10,858 bases of DNA from an uncultured Coriobacteriaceae bacterium (lineage in GTDB: Bacteria > Actinomycetota > Coriobacteriia > Coriobacteriales > Atopobiaceae). Below the pieces are notes generated by a model that was given only the letters and a program-made list of their open reading frames with translations, was not told the DNA's origin and did not search any database. The position numbers and the translations under genes were made by a program. Of the stretch, positions 6,094 to 10,858 are shown in pieces (within the stretch, counting starts at the first letter, position 1; the number at the start of each line of letters is the position of its first letter). The stretch is from NCBI GenBank assembly GCA_902766805.1, contig CACXFF010000248.1:1-10858 (forward strand), read 5' to 3'.

Positions 6094-8529
6094 ATGACCA
6101 GCATGAACACCCGCAGGGCAGCGTCCGCCAAGCTCCAGAGGCGCGTCGTGGCCGCGACCACGACCATCGCGCTCGTAGGCGCTGCGGCTCCCGCCAGCGT
6201 CCTCGGTCCGATCACAGCCCAGGTCGCCCTGGCCGACGTGGCCGTGGCCGAGGCCGTCGCACTTGACGGCAGCGTCGGACAGAGCATTGCCGCGGGCGGC
6301 CTGTACCAGTGCGTGCGCGTGACGATGAACAGCAACGCGCAGGCATCGCTGCTCTCCGGCGACACCGAGCGCGTGCACATCGTGGCCAACGGCGACGTGA
6401 GCCACGAGCCCACCGAGGTCCAGGCCAAGCCCAAGGCCGGCTATAAGCTCGGAGAGGCCGCCATCCGCGGCAGCGTCGAGCCCTTTGGCTTCTCCGGCGA
6501 CTCCATGGACATCGAGCGCGTGGCGAGCTTCGTCGGCGCGCCCGAGAGCTACAGCGTGATCTACTCTGGCGAGGCCGCCCTCACCCGTGCCGACGCCCAG
6601 GGCTACGCGACCAAGGCCAACACCTCCTTTGGGAACATGAACAAGGAGCTCCACTACGCCGGCGCGACCTTCGTCAGCGCTTCGGGCTTCGACATCGACG
6701 AGCAGGCCAAGACCATCACCCCCTGCCCCAAGATGGGCTACCGCGCCAACCCTGACGACGCAATCGCGTACGAGACCTCGCGCAGCGTGACCATCGAGTT
6801 CGCGCCCGCACTCACCGACTGGGAGGGCAACGTCCACCAGCAGGGCGCCGTCATCGAGGGCATGGACTCGCTCTTCTACGGCGACCTGAACAAGGTCGTG
6901 CCTCCGATGGTGCGCGTGACCGTCGGCAGCGACGGCAAGACCGTCACGGCCGAGGTCACCAGCGACAAGGTCACCTTCGCCAACCCCGCAGACGCCGTCG
7001 TCGACTTCTCAGACGTCACCGCCAGCACGAAGCTGTGGCGCCTCGTGAGCACCACGCCCGGTGGCGGCAGCATCCTCCCGGAGGGCTGGGTGGACCTGTC
7101 GGGTGGCCAGCAGCCCGGAGAGTGGGTCTACTACGAGCAGGGCGAGATCGTCACGAACCGCTGGGTCATGGACGGCGGCAGCTGGTATTACCTGGACGGA
7201 CAGGGCCATATGGCCAGCAGCTGGAAGCTCGTGGACGGCAGCTGGTACCTGTTCGGCGCCAGCGGCAGGATGAAGACGGGCTGGCAGCTGCGGGGCGACG
7301 ACTGGTACCTGTTCGGCACGGACGGCGCCATGAGGACGGGCTGGCAGCTCGTCGACGGCGAGTGGTACTACCTGAGCAGCGGCGGCGTGATGGCCACGGG
7401 CTGGGTGCATGACGGGAGCGCCTGGTACTACCTGTCCGAGGTCGCGGGAGGCCCCTTGGGCGCGATGCTGCACGACTGCGTGACGCCGGACGGATACACG
7501 CTGCGCGCCGACGGCAGCTGGGACCCGAGCGTGCCACGGATCGACCCGCTGCCCCACTTCGACGGTGCCTGGGAGGTTTTCGCCGACAACGGCTCCAGCC
7601 TCACGCGCAACGAGGAGGCCGCGTTCAACGAGGCGACGGCCGGCCTGATGGGCATACGCTACCAGCCCGTCGCGGTCCTTGCCCGACAGGTGGTGAGCGG
7701 CACCAACTACGCCGTCCTCGCCCTGGGCACGAACAGTGACGAGGCCGCGAAGCAGGCCTGGTACCTCCTGTCGATCTACGAGCCGCTCGAGGGCAGCTGC
7801 TTCACGACCGACGTCAAGCTCCTGGACGACCTGCTGCTGCCAGTTGACCAGGTCGAGGACAGGGAGGTCGTGGGCGGCTGGACCGTGAACGCCGCGCCCA
7901 CGAGCCTGGCCATCCCGCAGGACTACCAGGACATCTGGAACGAGGCGGAGTTCCTGAGCGCGCACGACCTCGTGCCGGTCGCCCTGCTGGACACCCAGCT
8001 GGTGAACGGCTTGAACCTCCGCTACCTGTGCCTGACGGCAGGCGGCAGCTCCCAGGACGGCTACGTGGTCGAGCTGCACCGCGCCACCGACGGCACGGTG
8101 GGCTTCGTCTACAGCAGGGAGTTCGGCTTCCTCGACAGCCTGGGCTCGGCTGACGTGGTGGAGACGGGCAGCCTGAACGAGAGCGAGCCGCTGTACGTGA
8201 CCGGCGCTGGCGTGGAGATCAAGAAGGCCTACGTCTCCCTGCTGGGAACCACCCCCAACTTCTGCACCATCCTGGCCAACCCCACGCCCGACAAGCAGGT
8301 CTTCGACTACGGGAAATTCGAAGTCCTGGACGCTGACATGCAGCCGATTGCCTTCGCCGGTACCAAGCACGAGGCCCCCGGCGCCGACAACACCCGCGAG
8401 CTCACGGCCAACTGGGGCTACTTCTGGTGCGCCAGCACGGCCAGGCCGGGCACGATGGCGGAAGGCGACGAGTACTACGTGTACTATGACGGCGACTTCA
8501 TCTTCAGCGGCGAGGTGACGCTCTGGTAA
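6094..8529 (+). CDS. Secreted cell-wall-bound protein with two tandem cystatin-like (QxVxG) domains
   Basis: 811 residues; ATG at 6094 follows GGGAGGG with 5 bases spacing (a second ATG three codons later is less well placed). Residues 1-48 are a long signal peptide with a twin-Arg stretch (LQRR) before the hydrophobic core and likely cleavage near ALA|DV. Residues 50-330 are unassigned, beta-rich. Residues 330-478 form a wall-binding repeat array with a TPDGY capping unit. Residues 489-578 and 594-680 are a tandem pair: each begins G-x-W (GAWEV, GGWTV), has a helix with F/W-N-E-A, then a PVAxL strand leading into QVVSG (532-536) or QLVNG (635-639) followed by a hydrophobic strand. Gly-plus-QxVxG is the signature of cystatins, inhibitors of papain-like cysteine proteases. 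Residues 690-811 are unassigned and end in aromatic strands. Likely wall-displayed; protease inhibition is an inference from the motifs. Its promoter shares an operator with the LytTR gene downstream. Confidence 0.88.
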   Translation: MTSMNTRRAASAKLQRRVVAATTTIALVGAAAPASVLGPITAQVALADVAVAEAVALDGSVGQSIAAGGLYQCVRVTMNSNAQASLLSGDTERVHIVANGDVSHEPTEVQAKPKAGYKLGEAAIRGSVEPFGFSGDSMDIERVASFVGAPESYSVIYSGEAALTRADAQGYATKANTSFGNMNKELHYAGATFVSASGFDIDEQAKTITPCPKMGYRANPDDAIAYETSRSVTIEFAPALTDWEGNVHQQGAVIEGMDSLFYGDLNKVVPPMVRVTVGSDGKTVTAEVTSDKVTFANPADAVVDFSDVTASTKLWRLVSTTPGGGSILPEGWVDLSGGQQPGEWVYYEQGEIVTNRWVMDGGSWYYLDGQGHMASSWKLVDGSWYLFGASGRMKTGWQLRGDDWYLFGTDGAMRTGWQLVDGEWYYLSSGGVMATGWVHDGSAWYYLSEVAGGPLGAMLHDCVTPDGYTLRADGSWDPSVPRIDPLPHFDGAWEVFADNGSSLTRNEEAAFNEATAGLMGIRYQPVAVLARQVVSGTNYAVLALGTNSDEAAKQAWYLLSIYEPLEGSCFTTDVKLLDDLLLPVDQVEDREVVGGWTVNAAPTSLAIPQDYQDIWNEAEFLSAHDLVPVALLDTQLVNGLNLRYLCLTAGGSSQDGYVVELHRATDGTVGFVYSREFGFLDSLGSADVVETGSLNESEPLYVTGAGVEIKKAYVSLLGTTPNFCTILANPTPDKQVFDYGKFEVLDADMQPIAFAGTKHEAPGADNTRELTANWGYFWCASTARPGTMAEGDEYYVYYDGDFIFSGEVTLW
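7081..7530 (+). repeat. Cell-wall-binding repeat array, central part of the surface protein
   Basis: About six units of around 20 residues (residues 330-478) of the form GW(Q/K)LxDGxWYYLxxxGxMxTGW, closed by the longer capping unit with TPDGY and DGSW. It is placed centrally, so the cystatin-like domains sit C-terminal to the wall anchor. The bases 7234-7251 (18 nt) recur exactly, inverted, at 750-767 in the array of the lipase-like gene. Confidence 0.88.
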
Positions 8530-8560
8530 GGGGCCGGCACTGCGCAAGGCCTACAGGCAG

Positions 8561-8594
8561 CTGGCCCGGGGACGCTCGACCCCGGGCCAGCCCT
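8561..8594 (+). terminator. Terminator after the surface-protein gene
   Basis: A perfect 11-bp stem (CTGGCCCGGGG at 8561-8571, CCCCGGGCCAG at 8580-8590) 31 bases past the stop codon. The tail CCCTTTATAG is a weak U tract, so termination may be partial. Confidence 0.7.
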
Positions 8595-8747
8595 TTATAG
8601 CTCTTCGGCGCGGAAGGCCGTGTAGCCCTCGTACGCGTAGCTCGCGTCGATGCTGCGCGCAAGCAGAGAGACGCTGTCGAGCTCGGCAGAGAGCGCGGCG
8701 TGGACCAGCGCCTTGATCGCGGTGTCGCGCACGGGACTGTGCTCCAT
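8595..8747 (-). pseudogene. Possible gene remnant or 50-residue small protein
   Basis: A minus-strand frame from ATG 8747 to TAA at 8597-8595 encodes 50 residues with a strikingly protein-like composition and nearly all codons ending in G or C, matching the codon use of the real genes. The same frame stays plausible for about 10 codons upstream of the ATG (GALDDRLAA), then loses coding character. No ribosome binding site precedes the ATG. It is therefore more likely the C-terminal stump of a decayed gene than an intact small gene. Product not recognised. The upstream part overlaps the LytTR-type operator at 8757-8786. Confidence 0.35.
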
Positions 8748-8756
8748 CGCAGCCAA

Positions 8757-8815
8757 GCGGTCGTCCAGCGCGCCCGAACGGTGCTGCGCCGAGTGATGCC
8801 TGTCCCCCACAATAT
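8757..8815 (+). promoter_or_regulatory. LytTR-type direct-repeat operator and promoter of the LytTR operon
   Basis: GCGGTCGTC (8757-8765) and ACGGTGCTG (8778-8786) repeat with a 21-bp period, in a block 27/30 identical to 5978-6007. A -10-like CAATAT (8810-8815) follows 23 bases after the second half-site, almost the same distance as in the other copy (22). TGTCCCC sits between operator and -10 in both, although its spacing from the operator differs by 7 bases. The arrangement suggests autoregulation by the LytTR protein encoded just downstream. Confidence 0.55.
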
Positions 8816-8903
8816 GAAACAAGCTGTGGCATCTGTTCTGCCTAGACGGCAAGAGCAATCCGAGCCTGCCGCGCCGGGGCGGCAGCACAGTACAGAGAGG
8901 AAG

Positions 8904-9371
8904 GTGATCCGCACGAAACGCGTCTATGTGACATTCAGCAGCGATCTGGGCCTGGCCGGAATCAACGTCCAGTTCTCCGCCTCTGCGCGAGACGAGCAGG
9001 TAGAGGCCCTGATGAAACGCATCGAGGACCCGTTGGGCCAGAGCCTGGCCGTGCTCGACGAGGCGGGCTCGCTCGTGTCGTTGGACGAAGAGAGCATCGT
9101 GAGCCTGTGCGCGGACAACAAGCGCCTGCGCGTGACGGCCGACGACGGCACCTACTGGGCCCAGTCGACCCTGCAGGCGATGGAGAGGCAGCTCAATCCG
9201 AGCAAGTTCCTGCGCATCTCGCGCTTCGAGATCGTGAACCTCGACAAGGTGCGGCGCTTCGACTTCTCCGTCGTGGGAGAGCTGCGGATAGAGATGAAGA
9301 ACGGCATGGAGACCTGGGGCTCGCGCAGGTACATCCCCGCCATACGCAAACGCCTGAAAGAAAGGATGTGA
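8904..9371 (+). CDS. LytTR-family DNA-binding transcriptional regulator
   Basis: 155 residues from GTG 8904. The purine run GAGAGGAAGG (8895-8904) abuts this GTG, so the start is tight but fits the family's usual short N-terminus; the in-frame ATG at 8814 lies inside the candidate -10 box and lacks a ribosome binding site. Residues 1-45 form a small alpha/beta segment (VYVTFSSD, DEQVEALMKRIED) instead of a response-regulator receiver domain. Residues 57-150 are a LytTR domain: IVSLCADNKRLRVTADDG, a helix ending in MERQL, FLRISRFEIVNL (the F-R-x-x-R-x-x-x-VN core) and GSRRYIPAIRKRL at the end. Such stand-alone LytTR proteins are typically paired with an inhibitory membrane protein (LytTR regulatory systems, for example HdrRM and BrsRM of Streptococcus mutans), and the next gene, 5 bases on, encodes one. 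Likely a cytoplasmic activator of its own operon and of the gene at 6094. Confidence 0.87.
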   Translation: MIRTKRVYVTFSSDLGLAGINVQFSASARDEQVEALMKRIEDPLGQSLAVLDEAGSLVSLDEESIVSLCADNKRLRVTADDGTYWAQSTLQAMERQLNPSKFLRISRFEIVNLDKVRRFDFSVVGELRIEMKNGMETWGSRRYIPAIRKRLKERM

Positions 9372-9376
9372 GGAAC

Positions 9377-9829
9377 ATGTTGGCCAACACCCTGAAGAAC
9401 GCCGGCATTGGTTTTGTGCTCGGGATGCTGATAGGCAACTTCATCACGATCGTCACCTCCCTGGCCAACGGCAACCAGCAGATCTTCTTCACCGACGTGC
9501 TGCTGCAGCGCACGGGAAGCCCCGGTATGGCCCTGCTCGTGCTGACCGTGTGCTCCGGGCTCTACGGCGCGCTGTGCTGGGCGGGGATCAGCTTCTACAG
9601 GATCGAGACATGGAGCTTGCTCAAAGCAGCCCTGAGCCATTTCGCGCTCGTAAGCCTGGGCTTCTGGCCGTTCGCCGTCTACCTGGGCTGGTTCGAGCTC
9701 AACCTGGAGTCGGTGATCGTCGTGACGGGCATCGACGCCGTCATCTACGCAATCATCTTCCTCTGCATGAGCGCTCGCTACCAGCGAGAGGTCAAGCAGC
9801 TGAACGACATGCTCGGCGGAGCCGCATAA
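9377..9829 (+). CDS. DUF3021 family membrane protein, probable partner of the LytTR regulator
   Basis: 150 residues, ATG at 9377, five bases after the LytTR stop, with AAAGGA (9361-9366) and GAGG (9370-9373) as possible ribosome sites inside the end of the previous gene, so translation is likely coupled. Four hydrophobic segments are visible at about residues 10-30, 52-73, 86-105 and 112-132, with a charged C-terminal cytoplasmic tail (ARYQREVKQLNDML). The segment YRIETWSLLKAALSHF before the third helix is typical of DUF3021 proteins, which are nearly always encoded beside short LytTR regulators. By analogy with HdrM and BrsM it would sequester or inhibit the regulator at the membrane until a signal releases it. 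This role is inferred from gene pairing. Confidence 0.87.
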   Translation: MLANTLKNAGIGFVLGMLIGNFITIVTSLANGNQQIFFTDVLLQRTGSPGMALLVLTVCSGLYGALCWAGISFYRIETWSLLKAALSHFALVSLGFWPFAVYLGWFELNLESVIVVTGIDAVIYAIIFLCMSARYQREVKQLNDMLGGAA

Positions 9830-9850
9830 AGGACCCAAGGCCCGCGACCA

Positions 9851-9957
9851 GGCGCCATGCGCCCAAGTCTCACGAGGCGCGTGGCGCAGTGGCGCGTGGC
9901 GCAGTGGCGCGTGGCGCAGTGGCGCGTGGCGCGGTGGCGCGTGGCGCGGTGGCGCGT
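9851..9957 (+). repeat. 15-bp tandem repeat array (5.5 copies) with mini-hairpins
   Basis: Units start at 9876, 9891, 9906, 9921 and 9936, followed by a half unit at 9951-9957. The unit is GGCGCGTGGCGCAGT; the first three copies are identical and the last two differ only by A to G (GCGGT). Each holds GCGC-GTG-GCGC, a 4-bp palindromic mini-hairpin, and a related GGCGC-CAT-GCGCC lies just before the array at 9851-9863. Because 15 is divisible by 3, frames through it remain open and give spurious pentapeptide-repeat ORFs. It fills the gap between the DUF3021 gene and the next operon gene. Confidence 0.92.
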
Positions 9958-9986
9958 CGCATCACACCACCAGGAAAGGAAAGACC

Positions 9987-10844
9987 ATGACAACCGACAA
10001 GTCGACATACCGCAACATGGTGCTCAACGGCCTCGCGCTGTGTGTGCTCGCGCTCAACCTCACGGGGCCCGTGCACGAGGGGGTGCACATGCTCACCCAG
10101 ATGGCGGCCGGCCTCACGCCGCACTTCTTGAGCTTTGGCGTGATGGACGCCGTGGGCACGCCGACCGTGGACATGAGCTCGCCGTTCTGGAAGCTCATGT
10201 TCGCCGGCAGCGCGGCGATCTTCAACGTGTGCGTGGGACTCGTGCTCGCCGCCGTGCTGCGCTTCTGCAAGCTGGGACCGCTCAGCAGGCAGTTCTCGCT
10301 GCTGCTCTGCATCCTGCACCTGTGCATGGGCTTTGGCTACTTCCTGCGCGACGGCATCGCCTACTCCCCCAACAACGGCATGGGAGACTGGTCGAAGGTC
10401 CTCGACAACTTCGACGGCAGCCTCCCCCTGCGCATCGGCATGCTCGTCGTGGGCTCGGTAGGCTGGCTGCTCGCACTGTACCTCGTGTATCGCGAGGCGT
10501 ACCACTTCATCGAGCACAACGACGACCAGAGGGAGCGCATGCAGGTGGCCTCAGCGCTCTATCTGTGGCCGTACCTGTTCAACGCGGTGGTGATGACCCT
10601 GATCAACCTGAACTCGCCCCTTGAGCCGCTGCAGTCGCTGCTCATCAGCGGCATCCTCAACCTCTTTGGCTACTTCCCGCTCTTCATCGGTGGGCTCTAC
10701 GTGGGCAAGCTGCTCAAGCCCATGAAGCAGAGCATCTATTACTTCTCGCCCTGCGCCGAGCCCAAGGCGCTGCTGTGGGTGGCAGCGGTGGCCGCGCTCA
10801 TCTTCGACGCCCTGGTCCTCTGCCCCGGCATCTATTTCTCGTAG
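9987..10844 (+). CDS. Polytopic membrane protein with HExxH motif, possible M50B-like intramembrane metalloprotease
   Basis: 285 residues; ATG at 9987 is preceded by GGAAAGGA with 6 bases spacing. About six to seven hydrophobic segments: roughly residues 12-30, 68-92, 102-120, 148-168, 190-208, 215-240 and 262-282. The first ends in GPVHEGVHMLTQ, so H30, E31 and H34 form an HExxH zinc site at the membrane boundary, as in site-2-protease-like (M50/M50B-like) families. A likely third ligand is D122 (FLRDG) or D134 (GMGDW), next to GYF...GMGDW resembling the Gly/Asp segment of M50B-like proteins. It ends in the window with TAG at 10842-10844. No terminator is seen between it and the LytTR-DUF3021 pair, so it is probably co-transcribed, separated by the 15-bp array. 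It could cleave a membrane regulator such as the DUF3021 protein; protease activity and target are inference. No known family is certain. Confidence 0.75.
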   Translation: MTTDKSTYRNMVLNGLALCVLALNLTGPVHEGVHMLTQMAAGLTPHFLSFGVMDAVGTPTVDMSSPFWKLMFAGSAAIFNVCVGLVLAAVLRFCKLGPLSRQFSLLLCILHLCMGFGYFLRDGIAYSPNNGMGDWSKVLDNFDGSLPLRIGMLVVGSVGWLLALYLVYREAYHFIEHNDDQRERMQVASALYLWPYLFNAVVMTLINLNSPLEPLQSLLISGILNLFGYFPLFIGGLYVGKLLKPMKQSIYYFSPCAEPKALLWVAAVAALIFDALVLCPGIYFS

Positions 10845-10858
10845 GCCGCTGCAATGGC

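Noticed and set aside
5896..6837. A 313-codon minus-strand frame crossing the divergent promoter region
   Set aside because: It covers the operator, leader and signal peptide region of the + strand gene and shows no protein-like pattern.
7009..8547. A 512-codon open frame on the minus strand
   Set aside because: Shadow of the cystatin-like surface protein gene, composed of biased V/A/H/R residues with no recognisable domain.
8814..8903. Upstream ATG (8814) as start of the LytTR gene
   Set aside because: It overlaps the -10-like box, has no ribosome binding site, and adds 30 residues not typical of the family.
9876..9957. Possible CRISPR array
   Set aside because: Repeats are 15 bp and contiguous, with no unique spacers.
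9857..10624. A frame encoding RVAQW pentapeptide repeats and continuing downstream
   Set aside because: The repeats arise from the 15-bp array; beyond it the frame is an out-of-frame shadow of the HExxH membrane protein, which has its own ribosome binding site.

Overview
The window comes from a high-GC Gram-positive bacterium, most likely an actinobacterium of the class Coriobacteriia (Olsenella, Collinsella, Atopobium or Eggerthella relatives). This rests on three things: strong G/C preference at third codon positions, long secreted proteins ending in choline-binding-type cell-wall repeats (GW...GxWYYL...G.M.TGW), and a LytTR regulator paired with a DUF3021 membrane protein. The assignment is inference; no rRNA or housekeeping marker is present.

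Layout. (1) Positions 1-246 hold the 3' end of a family 1 glycoside hydrolase gene (6-phospho-beta-glucosidase type) and its terminator. (2) Positions 247-530 are non-coding, with a promoter-like element and the terminator of the next gene, which converges on it. (3) 531-4277 (-) encodes a 1248-residue secreted protein with a class-3-lipase-like hydrolase domain, InlB/Flg_new-type repeats and a C-terminal wall-binding array. (4) 4486-5769 (-) encodes a protein of the condensation/CAT-like acyltransferase superfamily whose HxxxD motif is altered. (5) 5770-6093 is a divergent intergenic region. (6) 6094-8529 (+) encodes an 811-residue secreted protein with wall-binding repeats in the middle and two C-terminal domains carrying cystatin-like QxVxG motifs. 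(7) 8530-8903 contains a terminator, a probable gene remnant and a promoter region. (8) 8904-10844 (+) is a probable operon: a LytTR DNA-binding protein, a DUF3021 four-helix membrane protein, a 15-bp tandem repeat array, and a polytopic membrane protein with HEGVH (HExxH) in its first membrane segment.

The most interesting signal is a 30-bp element present twice (5978-6007 and 8757-8786, 27 of 30 bases identical). Each copy holds two CGGT-containing half-sites exactly 21 bp apart, the geometry of LytTR operators. One copy lies upstream of the surface-protein gene and the other upstream of the LytTR gene. This suggests a local circuit: the LytTR protein, held in check by DUF3021 and perhaps by the HExxH membrane protein, activates its own operon and the divergent cystatin-like, wall-bound surface protein. 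The sequence elements are directly visible; the circuit is inference.

Very long open frames opposite the real genes (notably 156-4184 on + and 7009-8547 on -) are GC-driven shadows and were not annotated.
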